Assembly: GCA_905215405.1 (NCBI GenBank)
Contig: CAJMQE010000121.1
Span: 1 to 8,550 of the forward strand
From: an uncultured bacterium
Lineage (GTDB): Bacteria; Bacillota; Clostridia; Lachnospirales; Lachnospiraceae
Direction of reading: 5' to 3'
Length of the DNA stretch: 8,550 bases
The notes under the pieces were generated by a model. It was not told where the DNA came from. It searched no databases and saw only the letters and a program-made list of their open reading frames with translations. Shown here piece after piece: positions 1-6,534 of the stretch (its first letter is position 1; each line of letters starts with the position of its first letter). A program made the translations under genes and the position numbers.

Positions 1-11
1 TACGGTGGTGT

Positions 12-50
12 GGGAGGACGGTAAATAAAATAATTATTTACCTCCTACCC
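12..50. repeat. Long imperfect inverted repeat (stem-loop) downstream of argG
   Basis: Positions 20-28 (GGTAAATAA) and 34-42 (TTATTTACC) are perfect complements around a 5-base loop. After a bulged C at 19 the stem continues with AGGA (15-18) against TCCT (43-46), then after one mismatch GG (12-13) against CC (48-49). Neither strand has a following run of T, so it is not a standard intrinsic terminator. It could still mark the 3' end of argG or of an unseen gene to the left. Read on the minus strand, the arm next to the loop begins GGAGG, a ribosome-site-like sequence that would be buried in the stem. Structure is clear; function unknown. Confidence 0.5.
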
Positions 51-76
51 GATTCTATAGTATATGGTAGTAAATA

Positions 77-103
77 ATGAATTTGTCTGATAGAAAAATT
101 CAT
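77..103 (-). terminator. AT-rich hairpin just after argG, possible weak terminator
   Basis: ATGAATTT (77-84) and AAATTCAT (96-103) form a perfect 8-bp stem with an 11-base loop, starting 16 bases past the argG stop codon on the minus strand. The stem is AT-rich and the downstream minus-strand sequence is only loosely T-rich, so this is a poor match to an intrinsic terminator. It is the best-placed candidate for the argG 3' end. Confidence 0.3.
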
Positions 104-118
104 AAGTTATAAATTGAA

Positions 119-1342
119 TTATTTATTGTTCTTTTCAAACTGTGCTTTCTTCATTGCACGTACTTTTAATGGTAAACCAAAGAGTGTAATGAATCCTTCT
201 GCATCGTGATGATCATATAAATCACCAGTTGTGAAGCTGGCAAGTGATTCAGAATATAAAGAGTATGGTGATGTTGTGCCGGCTTTAATGATGTTGCCTT
301 TGTAAAGCTTAAATTTGACTTCACCAGTTACATTTTCCTGTGTCTTTTCAATAAATGCCTGAACAGCTTCACGAAGTGGTGTGAACCATTTGCCTTCATA
401 TACGATCTGAGCAAATTTATTTGCCATATCCATCTTCATAGTAGTGGTATCCCTGTCGAGGATCAGTTCTTCAAGCTGCTGATGAGCTTCATAAAGGATC
501 GTTCCGCCTGGAGTTTCATATACACCACGGGATTTCATACCAACGACACGATTCTCAACGATATCGATCACACCGATTCCGTGTTTTGCACCCAGTTTGT
601 TCAGAGTTCTGATAATTTCAGAAACCTTCATTTCTTTGCCATTTACAGTTTTTGGAACACCCTGTTCAAATGTCATGGTTACATATTCGCCTTCTTCAGG
701 TGCCTGCTCAGGTGTGTTACCAAGTACAAGTAAATGTTCAAAATTAGGTTCGTTTGCTGGGTCTTCCAGTTCAAGACCTTCATGACTGATATGCCATAAG
801 TTACGGTCACGGCTGTAACTTGTATCAACTGAGAATGGAAGATGAATACCATGCTGTTTGCAGTATTCGATTTCAGCTTCACGGGAATCCATTTTCCATT
901 TATCATCACGCCATGGAGCGATGATCTTGATATCTGGAGCAAGTGCTTTGATACCGAGTTCAAAACGGATCTGATCATTTCCTTTGCCGGTAGCACCGTG
1001 ACAAATTGCAACGGCTCCTTCTTTACGGGCAATTTCAACAAGACGTTTTGCGATTGCTGGACGAGCCATTGAAGTACCAAGTAAATATTTATTTTCATAT
1101 ACAGCATGTGCCTGAACACATGGAACTATGTAATTGTCACAGAAATCATCTGTTAAATCTTCAATATATAATTTGGAAGCACCACATAATTTTGCTCTTT
1201 CTTCCAGCCCGTCAAGCTCTTCTTCCTGACCGCAATCTGCACATACGCAGATAACATCATAATTGTAATTTTCCTTTAACCATGGAATGATAGCTGTTGT
1301 ATCAAGTCCGCCTGAATAAGCAAGTATTACTTTTTCTTTCAT
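119..1342 (-). CDS. argG: Argininosuccinate synthase
   Basis: Catalyses the ATP-dependent joining of citrulline and aspartate to give argininosuccinate, the penultimate step of arginine synthesis, in the cytoplasm. The 407-residue product has the family's usual length of about 400. The N-terminal PP-loop nucleotide-binding motif SGGLDTT is at residues 10-16, TSMARP at 90-95 and the family signature GATGKGNDQIRFE at 116-128. The C-terminal half shows the expected SPYSLYSESLASF stretch and no breaks. The ATG at 1342 is supported by AGGAGGA 8 bases upstream (plus-strand 1351-1357). It is transcribed away from argCJBD and separated from it by a shared control region. The partner argH is not adjacent, unlike in many bacteria where argGH are linked; it must lie elsewhere. 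Identification is very secure. Confidence 0.97.
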   Translation of the reverse strand: MKEKVILAYSGGLDTTAIIPWLKENYNYDVICVCADCGQEEELDGLEERAKLCGASKLYIEDLTDDFCDNYIVPCVQAHAVYENKYLLGTSMARPAIAKRLVEIARKEGAVAICHGATGKGNDQIRFELGIKALAPDIKIIAPWRDDKWKMDSREAEIEYCKQHGIHLPFSVDTSYSRDRNLWHISHEGLELEDPANEPNFEHLLVLGNTPEQAPEEGEYVTMTFEQGVPKTVNGKEMKVSEIIRTLNKLGAKHGIGVIDIVENRVVGMKSRGVYETPGGTILYEAHQQLEELILDRDTTTMKMDMANKFAQIVYEGKWFTPLREAVQAFIEKTQENVTGEVKFKLYKGNIIKAGTTSPYSLYSESLASFTTGDLYDHHDAEGFITLFGLPLKVRAMKKAQFEKNNK

Positions 1343-1410
1343 ATTAGTATTCCTCCTGTTGGGTCTGTTTTTTGGTCCTATACATTGTTTGGAACCTCTC
1401 TCTGGAAACT

Positions 1411-1439
1411 AATATACAACATCTGGAAAAGAAATGCAA
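1411..1439 (-). promoter_or_regulatory. Candidate sigma-A promoter of argG
   Basis: On the minus strand, a -35 element TTGCAT (plus 1434-1439) and a -10 element TATATT (plus 1411-1416) are separated by exactly 17 bases. Transcription would start near 1404, giving a leader of about 60 bases with AGGAGGA before the argG ATG. The ARG-box-like palindromes lie just upstream of the -35 element, where a repressor could act. Confidence 0.55.
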
Positions 1440-1448
1440 TAGAAAAAG

Positions 1449-1461
1449 TGAATAATATTCA
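1449..1461. promoter_or_regulatory. ARG-box-like palindrome 1
   Basis: TGAATAATATTCA is a perfect odd-centred palindrome. It carries both half sites (TGAAT and ATTCA) of the known ArgR/AhrC operator, whose core is TGAAT-4 bases-ATTCA, but with a 3-base rather than 4-base centre. It lies 10 bases upstream of the argG -35 candidate. Binding by an ArgR/AhrC homologue is inferred; no such gene is in the window. Confidence 0.5.
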
Positions 1462-1466
1462 AAATA

Positions 1467-1490
1467 ATTGCATAAATATAAAAATATTCA
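1467..1490. promoter_or_regulatory. ARG-box-like element 2, between the two promoters
   Basis: The left edge, read on the minus strand, ends in ATGCAAT, an exact match to the ATKCAAK end of the Bacillus AhrC box. The right edge, read on the plus strand, ends in ATTCA, the other classic half site. The interior is all A/T. The element sits 6 bases past palindrome 1 and ends 9 bases before the argC -35 candidate, so two repressor hexamers or a bridged complex could cover both promoters. Inferred from motif similarity only. Confidence 0.45.
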
Positions 1491-1499
1491 AAAATAGCC

Positions 1500-1527
1500 T
1501 TTACATTGGGAGAAAAGTTGTTATAAT
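1500..1527 (+). promoter_or_regulatory. Candidate sigma-A promoter of argCJBD
   Basis: TTTACA (1500-1505) and a consensus TATAAT (1522-1527) are separated by 16 bases. The start site would fall near 1534, leaving a leader of about 260 bases before argC. A further AhrC-box-like sequence (TTTATAAAAATACAAA, 1550-1565; 12 of 16 positions match the Bacillus consensus) lies just past the start site. A weaker alternative promoter is TTTACA (1619-1624), 17 bases, TATTTT (1642-1647). Confidence 0.5.
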
Positions 1528-1711
1528 AAAAAAATAAGCAAGACCCGTATTTATAAAAATACAAAATAGTTTGTATATTTTCTATTTTATTCAAACATTT
1601 CATTCTATTGTATAGACGTTTACAAAGATTAAATATGCATATATTTTTTTAAGACATAACTTTAAAACGTTAAGTATACAGAACTGTAAAGAAAAGAAAC
1701 TGAAGAGATCA

Positions 1712-1747
1712 GTAAGATTTCCTTATGAGCTGGTGACTGGAACTTAC
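1712..1747 (+). other. Hairpin in the argC leader
   Basis: GTAAG (1712-1716) pairs with CTTAC (1743-1747), and after a 2-base bulge TTCC (1719-1722) pairs with GGAA (1739-1742), leaving a 16-base loop. It ends 46 bases before the argC start and has no T-run after it, so it is not a terminator. A role in mRNA stability or leader folding is possible but not shown. Confidence 0.35.
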
Positions 1748-1792
1748 GGGATTTATATAGAAGATAAAAATAAGAAAAGGAAGGCGATAGTG

Positions 1793-2833
1793 ATGATTAA
1801 GGCTGGAATTATTGGAGCAACAGGATATGCAGGAAACGAACTGGTAAGATTACTGCTTGGACACAAAGACGTAGAGGTTAAGTGGTTGGGATCGAGAAGT
1901 TATACAGATCAGAAATATGCGGATGTATATAGAAATATGTTCCAGATCGTTGATGACAAATGTATGGACGATAATATGGAAGAACTTGCCAATCAGGTCG
2001 ATGTCATTTTTACAGCAACGCCACAGGGACTGTGTGCCTCCCTTGTGAATGATACGATTCTTTCAAAAACAAAGATTATTGATCTGAGTGCAGATTTTCG
2101 TTTAAAAGATGTGAATGTATATGAGCAGTGGTACAAGATTCAGCATAAGAGTCCTCAATACATAGAAGAAGCAGTTTATGGACTGTGTGAAATCAACAGA
2201 GATAAGATCAAAGGAAAAAGGCTGATCGCCAATCCAGGATGTTTTACGACCTGTTCTATTCTTACATTATATCCAATGGTAAAAGAGGGACTGATCGATC
2301 CGGATTCCATCATTATAGATGCCAAATCAGGAACTTCTGGAGCTGGCAGGGGTGCGAAAGTAGCAAATCTGTTCTGTGAAGTTAATGAAAGCATGAAAGC
2401 ATACGGAGTAGGAACACACAGACATACACCAGAAATCGAAGAGCAGTTGGGATATGCAGCAGGAAAAGAAATCAAACTGATCTTTACACCACATCTTGTT
2501 CCAATGAATAGAGGAATTCTTGTAACGAGCTATGCCAATCTGAAAAAAGATGTGACCTACGAGCAGGTAAAGGCAGCATACGACAAGTATTATAAGGATG
2601 AGACATTTGTGAGAGTGCTTGAAAAAGATATCTGCCCAGAGACAAGATGGGTAGAGGGAAGCAATTTCGTTGATGTCAACTTTAAAATAGAACCAAGAAC
2701 TCACAGACTGATCATGATGGGGGCACTTGATAATCTGATCAAAGGGGCAGCAGGTCAGGCTGTACAGAATATGAATCTGGCATTTGGACTTCCAGAGAAT
2801 ACAGGTCTGATGCAGGTTCCGATGTTCCCTTGA
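1793..2833 (+). CDS. argC: N-acetyl-gamma-glutamyl-phosphate reductase
   Basis: NADPH-dependent reduction of N-acetylglutamyl phosphate to N-acetylglutamate semialdehyde, third step of ornithine synthesis, cytoplasmic. The 346-residue product matches the usual length of the longer (type 1) ArgC. It opens with the Rossmann motif GIIGATGYAGNEL (residues 5-17) and carries the active-site cysteine in NPGCFTT (Cys150). SGTSGAGR and the HRHTPEIEE segment follow as expected. The frame stays open back to a GTG at 1733, but those 20 extra residues are unlike the family; AGGAAGG (1778-1784) sits 8 bases before the ATG at 1793, which decides the start. It is the first gene of the rightward cluster; argJ follows after 151 bases that include a tandem repeat. 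Confidence 0.97.
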   Translation: MIKAGIIGATGYAGNELVRLLLGHKDVEVKWLGSRSYTDQKYADVYRNMFQIVDDKCMDDNMEELANQVDVIFTATPQGLCASLVNDTILSKTKIIDLSADFRLKDVNVYEQWYKIQHKSPQYIEEAVYGLCEINRDKIKGKRLIANPGCFTTCSILTLYPMVKEGLIDPDSIIIDAKSGTSGAGRGAKVANLFCEVNESMKAYGVGTHRHTPEIEEQLGYAAGKEIKLIFTPHLVPMNRGILVTSYANLKKDVTYEQVKAAYDKYYKDETFVRVLEKDICPETRWVEGSNFVDVNFKIEPRTHRLIMMGALDNLIKGAAGQAVQNMNLAFGLPENTGLMQVPMFP

Positions 2834-2836
2834 TAG

Positions 2837-2924
2837 AGGAATCAAGTAAGATGAAGGAATCAAGTAAAAGGAATTAAGTAAAAGGAATCGAGTAAGACGA
2901 ATCGATTAATAAGAAATGAGTAAG
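2837..2924 (+). repeat. Degenerate 14-bp tandem repeat between argC and argJ
   Basis: Units resembling AGGAATCAAGTAAG start at 2837, 2855, 2869, 2883, 2897 and 2911. The last five are in exact 14-base register; the first is set off by an extra 4 bases (ATGA). Units at 2837, 2855, 2869 and 2883 are near-identical, and the last two are more decayed. The unit length is not a multiple of 3 and the frames are broken by TAA/TAG/TGA, so it is not coding. It begins 4 bases after the argC stop and ends 60 bases before argJ. Confidence 0.8.
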
Positions 2925-2970
2925 ATGAAATGAACATAACAAAAGACAACAGTTAGTAAATTTTTCATTT

Positions 2971-2976
2971 AGGAGG
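2971..2976 (+). promoter_or_regulatory. Ribosome binding site that sets the argJ start
   Basis: A perfect AGGAGG lies 2 bases before an ATG at 2979 and 8 bases before the in-frame ATG at 2985. Normal spacing favours 2985. Confidence 0.75.
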
Positions 2977-2984
2977 ATATGATT

Positions 2985-4208
2985 ATGAATAAAATAGAAG
3001 GCGGCGTAACAAGTGCAAAAGGATTTCAGGCAGCAGGTCTAAGTGCAGGAATCAAACATCATGGTAAGAAAGATATGGCGATGATCTACAGTGAAGTGCC
3101 ATGTGTTGCAGCGGGAACATTTACGACGAATAAAGTTTATGCAGCTCCTGTAAAATGGGATAGAAATGTTGTATATCATTCGGATTTTGCACAGGCAGTT
3201 GTTGTGAACAGTGGTGTAGCAAATGCATGTACCGGTCCGGAAGGATACCAGAACTGCCAGGAGATGGCAGATGCAACGGCCAGTGCATTAAATATCCCTG
3301 CTGATTCAGTATTGATTGCATCAACAGGTGTAATCGGAAAACAGCTTCCTATGGATCTTATTAAAGCAGGAATTGAAAAACTTCCAAAAGAACTCAAAGC
3401 GACGAAAGAGAACGGAACACTGGCTGCACAGGCAGTTATGACAACAGATACGGTCAGCAAACAGGTCTGTGCCACGATCGATGTAAATGGTACACTTGTT
3501 ACGATTGGAGCTATGTGTAAGGGATCAGGTATGATTCATCCGAATATGGCGACGATGCTCGGTTTTATTACAACGGATGCGAAAATATCGAAGCCACTGT
3601 TACAGAAAGCATTGAGCGGTGTAATTAATGATACATTTAATATGATCTCTGTTGATGGAGATACATCGACCAATGATTCAGTTCTTTTACTTGCAAATGG
3701 ATTGGCAGGAAATCAGGAAATTACGGAAGAGGATGAGAACTATCAAAAATTCTATGAAGCGCTGTATTACATCTGCGAAACATTGGCAAAGATGATTGCC
3801 GGTGATGGAGAAGGAGCGACTTGTCTGTTTGAAGTTAAAGTTATTCATGCACAGACAAAGGAACAGGCAGTGACACTGAGCAAATCAGTTGTAACTTCCT
3901 CACTTACGAAAGCAGCGATCTTTGGACATGATGCGAACTGGGGAAGAATCCTTTGTGCAATGGGGTATTCAACTGCTGATTTTGATCCAGATCAGGTCGA
4001 CATTTATTTCGAAAGTAAAGCCGGAAAAATCCAAATCGTTGAAAATGGTATGGCAACAGATTACAGCGAAGATAAAGCAACAGCAATTCTTTCAGAAAAT
4101 CCGGTTACCTGTATAGCTGATATAAAAGCAGGAGATGTTAGTGCGACGGCATGGGGCTGTGATCTGACTTTTGACTATGTCAAGATCAATGCAGACTACA
4201 GATCTTAA
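2985..4208 (+). CDS. argJ: Glutamate N-acetyltransferase / ornithine acetyltransferase
   Basis: Transfers the acetyl group from N-acetylornithine to glutamate, releasing ornithine and regenerating N-acetylglutamate, so it closes the acetyl cycle; many homologues also use acetyl-CoA to start it. The 407-residue product is full length. The precursor is expected to cleave itself into two subunits before the nucleophile threonine in KGSGMIHPNMATMLGF; that threonine is Thr190 (codon at 3552). Also visible are TNKVYAAPV near the N-terminus, the STGVIG loop, a GDGEGAT segment, the GHDANWGRI block and the typical C-terminal ending ADYRS. The start at 2985 is chosen on ribosome-site spacing; 2979 would add two residues. 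Whether the enzyme is monofunctional or bifunctional cannot be read from the sequence by eye. A 255-base gap separates it from argB. Confidence 0.96.
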   Translation: MNKIEGGVTSAKGFQAAGLSAGIKHHGKKDMAMIYSEVPCVAAGTFTTNKVYAAPVKWDRNVVYHSDFAQAVVVNSGVANACTGPEGYQNCQEMADATASALNIPADSVLIASTGVIGKQLPMDLIKAGIEKLPKELKATKENGTLAAQAVMTTDTVSKQVCATIDVNGTLVTIGAMCKGSGMIHPNMATMLGFITTDAKISKPLLQKALSGVINDTFNMISVDGDTSTNDSVLLLANGLAGNQEITEEDENYQKFYEALYYICETLAKMIAGDGEGATCLFEVKVIHAQTKEQAVTLSKSVVTSSLTKAAIFGHDANWGRILCAMGYSTADFDPDQVDIYFESKAGKIQIVENGMATDYSEDKATAILSENPVTCIADIKAGDVSATAWGCDLTFDYVKINADYRS

Positions 4209-4339
4209 TAGTGGCAAAGGAAAGAGAAAAACAAAAAACAAATATTTACATAGAGATAGTAACAGAGTAGATCTGAACGTAAATGGATATAAAAATCAAA
4301 TTAAACTGGGAAAGAAAATACACAATAAGGATAGTATGT

Positions 4340-4368
4340 CCGCCCGTATTCTTTCACAGTACGGGCGG
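4340..4368 (+). other. GC-rich perfect stem-loop upstream of argB
   Basis: CCGCCCGTA (4340-4348) and TACGGGCGG (4360-4368) are perfect complements around an 11-base loop. This is by far the strongest stem in the window and stands out from the A-rich flanks. A T-run does not follow at once; TTTTT comes 25 bases later, after a second small stem. It may be an attenuator, an RNA processing or stability element, or a copy of a dispersed palindromic repeat. I cannot tell which from one copy. Confidence 0.65.
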
Positions 4369-4370
4369 CA

Positions 4371-4439
4371 GCCAGCTGACATGGCAGTTCACTTTTTGAT
4401 TTAGAATGAGTTCTGAACCATATGGGTGCGCCAGCTGAC
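4371..4439 (+). repeat. 10-bp direct repeat GCCAGCTGAC flanking 49 bases
   Basis: GCCAGCTGAC occurs at 4371-4380 and again at 4430-4439. The first copy abuts the GC-rich stem-loop and the second lies just before argB. The enclosed 49 bases include TTTTT and a weak GTTCA/TGAAC stem. Direct repeats of this size can be a duplication left by insertion or a binding-site pair; nothing here decides between them. Confidence 0.5.
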
Positions 4440-4463
4440 CGAAAAACATTGGGTAGACAGAGT

Positions 4464-5360
4464 ATGATCAACATGGATGTAGAATTACAGAAAGCACAGG
4501 TACTGATTGAGGCGTTACCATATATTCAGAAGTTCAATGGCAAGATCATTGTTGTAAAATATGGTGGAAGTGCAATGGTCGATGAGGAGTTAAAGAAAAA
4601 AGTAATTGAAGATGTCGTACTGTTAAAACTGGTCGGATTCAAACCGATCATAGTACATGGCGGAGGAAAAGAAATCAGCAAATGGGTCGATAAAGTCGGG
4701 ATGGAGACAAAGTTTGTCAATGGACTCCGAGTAACAGATGAAGCGACTATGGAGATTGCGGAAATGGTTCTCAACAAGGTCAACAAGAGTCTTGTCTCTC
4801 TGATTGAACAGCTGGGCAGTAAAGCGGCGGGAATCAGTGGCAAGGATGGCGGCCTGCTTCAGGTGACAAAAAAATTATCAAAGGGAAAAGATATCGGTTA
4901 TGTTGGAGAAGTGCAGAAAGTCAATCCGGAAATTATTCATACGCTTCTTGAAAATGATTTTATCCCGGTTATCTGTCCAATTGGTATTGATTCAGAGTTC
5001 CATTCATTTAACATCAACGCAGATGATGCAGCATGTGCTGTGGCGAGAGCTGTTGAAGCAGAAAAACTTGCATTTTTGACGGATATCGAAGGCGTGTACA
5101 AAGACTTCAACGATAAGAGTTCCCTGATCTCGGAGATTACAGTGGATGATGCTCATGAGCTTCTTGAAAGCGGTACAATCGGTGGAGGAATGCTACCAAA
5201 ATTGAGCAACTGCATCGATGCAATCAGAAATGGTGTCAATCGTGTTCATATTCTGGATGGCAGAATTGCACACTGCCTGTTACTTGAAATCTTTACCAAT
5301 AAAGGAATTGGTACAGCAATTGTAAATAATGAAGCAGAGAGGTTCTATCATGAAAACTAA
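4464..5360 (+). CDS. argB: Acetylglutamate kinase
   Basis: Phosphorylates N-acetylglutamate with ATP, the second step of ornithine synthesis and usually the arginine-inhibited step where ArgJ recycling operates. The 298-residue product shows KYGGSAM (32-38), HGGGKEI (65-71), the NINADDAA segment and TDIEGVY, all typical of the amino-acid kinase fold. It has the N-terminal helix seen in arginine-sensitive enzymes (QVLIEALPYIQKF) and the C-terminal FTNKGIGTAIV block found in that class, so feedback inhibition by arginine is likely (inference). The start is uncertain because every candidate has a weak ribosome site: ATG 4422 adds 14 atypical residues, 4464 fits the family best, and 4473 would remove three. 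The last 11 bases overlap argD. Confidence 0.95.
   Translation: MINMDVELQKAQVLIEALPYIQKFNGKIIVVKYGGSAMVDEELKKKVIEDVVLLKLVGFKPIIVHGGGKEISKWVDKVGMETKFVNGLRVTDEATMEIAEMVLNKVNKSLVSLIEQLGSKAAGISGKDGGLLQVTKKLSKGKDIGYVGEVQKVNPEIIHTLLENDFIPVICPIGIDSEFHSFNINADDAACAVARAVEAEKLAFLTDIEGVYKDFNDKSSLISEITVDDAHELLESGTIGGGMLPKLSNCIDAIRNGVNRVHILDGRIAHCLLLEIFTNKGIGTAIVNNEAERFYHEN
5336..5342 (+). promoter_or_regulatory. argD ribosome binding site inside argB
   Basis: AGAGAGG lies within the end of argB, 7 bases before the argD ATG at 5350. With the 11-base gene overlap this suggests translational coupling. It also rules against the in-frame ATG at 5329, which lies upstream of the site. Confidence 0.6.
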
Positions 5361-6534
5361 TGAAATTATACAGACAGCAGAAGAAAATTTAATTCATACA
5401 TATAACCGTTATCAGATCGCACTGGATCATGGAGACGGTGTGTATCTTTATGATGCAAATGGAAAAAAGTATCTTGACTTTGGAGCAGGAATTGCAGTGT
5501 TCGCACTGGGATATAACAATAAGGACTATAACGATGCGCTGAAAGAACAGATTGATAAGCTGATCCATACATCAAATTACTTTTATAATGAGCCAGCAGC
5601 AAAGGCAGCTAAAATGATTACCAGTGCAGCAGGAATGGATCGTGTTTTCTTTACGAATAGTGGAACAGAGGCCATTGAAGGTGCAATTAAGCTTGCAAAA
5701 AAATATGCATATTTAAAGAGTGGAAATACGGACCATGAGATCATTGCCATGAAGCATTCTTTTCACGGAAGAAGTATGGGGGCACTTGCGGTTACAGGGA
5801 ACAAACATTATCAGGAAGCTTTTGGACCAATGATTCCAGGTATCAAATTTGCAGAGTATAATAATCTGGACAGTGTCAGAGAACTGGTAACGGATAAGAC
5901 TTGTGCAGTTATATTTGAAACGGTACAGGGAGAAGGCGGAATTTATCCGGCTAAAAAGGAATTTATCGAAGGTGTCAGAAAACTGTGTGACGAGAAAGGC
6001 ATGTTGCTGATTCTGGATGAGATTCAGTGTGGTATGGGCAGAACAGGATCCATGTTCGCTTATCAGCAGTATGGGGTCGAGCCGGATATCGTAACAGTCG
6101 CAAAAGCACTGGGATGTGGTGTTCCAGTTGGCGCATTTATGGCAAAAGAAGCAGTTGCAAAGGCACTAGTTCCAGGAGATCACGGAACGACATATGGCGG
6201 AAATCCACTTGCATGTGCTGCAGCAGTAAAAGTGCTGGAACTCTTTGATTCCATGCATGTAATCGAAAATGTGCAGAAAGTTTCAAAGTATATGGAAAAG
6301 AAACTGGATGAACTGGTGGCACAGTATGATTTTGTAGTGCAGAGAAGAGGAATGGGACTGATGCAGGGATTGGAAATCAGTCAGGCACCAGGCGCATTTG
6401 TTCAGAAATGTTTGGATAATGGGCTGATCGTATTTACAGCTGGAAACAATGTCATTCGTTTCGTTCCACCTTTGGTCATTACAGAGGAAAATGTCGATGA
6501 AATGATTGAAAAGTTAAAGAAAGCATTTGCCTAG
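5350..6534 (+). CDS. argD: Acetylornithine aminotransferase
   Basis: Class III pyridoxal-phosphate aminotransferase that converts N-acetylglutamate semialdehyde plus glutamate to N-acetylornithine and 2-oxoglutarate in the cytoplasm. The 394-residue product has the phosphate-binding NSGTEAIEGAIKLA region (103-116), SFHGRSMGALAVTG (137-150), the cofactor aspartate in LDEIQCGMGRTG (Asp223) and the Schiff-base lysine in VAKALGCGVPVGAF (Lys252), followed by GTTYGGNPLAC. All key residues are present. Its start overlaps the last 11 bases of argB in a different frame. The place at the end of argCJB supports ArgD over related enzymes such as ornithine or GABA aminotransferases, although some ArgD also act in lysine synthesis as DapC. 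No clear terminator follows it. Confidence 0.96.
   Translation: MKTNEIIQTAEENLIHTYNRYQIALDHGDGVYLYDANGKKYLDFGAGIAVFALGYNNKDYNDALKEQIDKLIHTSNYFYNEPAAKAAKMITSAAGMDRVFFTNSGTEAIEGAIKLAKKYAYLKSGNTDHEIIAMKHSFHGRSMGALAVTGNKHYQEAFGPMIPGIKFAEYNNLDSVRELVTDKTCAVIFETVQGEGGIYPAKKEFIEGVRKLCDEKGMLLILDEIQCGMGRTGSMFAYQQYGVEPDIVTVAKALGCGVPVGAFMAKEAVAKALVPGDHGTTYGGNPLACAAAVKVLELFDSMHVIENVQKVSKYMEKKLDELVAQYDFVVQRRGMGLMQGLEISQAPGAFVQKCLDNGLIVFTAGNNVIRFVPPLVITEENVDEMIEKLKKAFA

Larger units (their letters stand above)
1343..1792. other. Divergent argG/argC control region, no gene
   Basis: This 450-base stretch is strongly AT-rich and holds no credible coding sequence. It contains an argG promoter candidate, a central group of ARG-box-like palindromes, an argC promoter candidate and a leader of about 260 bases before argC. 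The leader contains a 9-bp bulged hairpin (1712-1747), a 12-bp palindrome TACAGAACTGTA (1677-1688) and a T-run at 1644-1650 preceded by a very weak AT-only stem. I looked for T-box hallmarks (the conserved GG(U/A)GGNACCGCG-like element) and did not find them. Confidence 0.75.
4209..4463 (+). other. Structured gap between argJ and argB
   Basis: No gene is supported here; an open frame overlapping the argJ end (4171-4404) is unlike any protein I know and lacks a ribosome site. The left part is A-rich. The right part switches to a GC-rich hairpin (4340-4368), a short stem GCCA/TGGC (4371-4385), TTTTT at 4393-4397 and two copies of a 10-base repeat. An AT-rich stretch near 4285-4300 faintly resembles half an ARG box, and TTTACA at 4245-4250 lacks a convincing -10 partner. 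Confidence 0.6.

Noticed and set aside
679..1119. Long minus-strand open frame of 146 codons within argG
   Set aside because: It is an out-of-frame shadow of argG, whose own frame is fully supported by conserved motifs.
1409..1603. Minus-strand open frame of 64 codons in the argG/argC control region
   Set aside because: It covers the promoters and ARG-box-like sites, its product is a low-complexity Ile/Tyr/Phe-rich string expected from AT-rich DNA, and it has no ribosome site.
1733..1792. 20-residue N-terminal extension of ArgC from a GTG
   Set aside because: The residues are unlike ArgC N-termini, and AGGAAGG with correct spacing points to ATG 1793.
1530..1792. T-box or amino-acid riboswitch in the argC leader
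   Set aside because: No conserved T-box antiterminator sequence and no intrinsic terminator ahead of argC were seen.
2327..2863. Minus-strand open frame of 178 codons antisense to argC
   Set aside because: Cys/His/Ile-rich product with no recognisable domain, wholly antisense to a well-supported gene.
2837..2924. CRISPR array
   Set aside because: The units are 14 bases with no spacers between them and no cas genes are nearby; it is a simple tandem repeat.
4171..4404. Open frame of 77 codons overlapping the argJ end
   Set aside because: It starts inside argJ in another frame, runs through the GC-rich stem-loop, has no ribosome site and resembles no protein I know.
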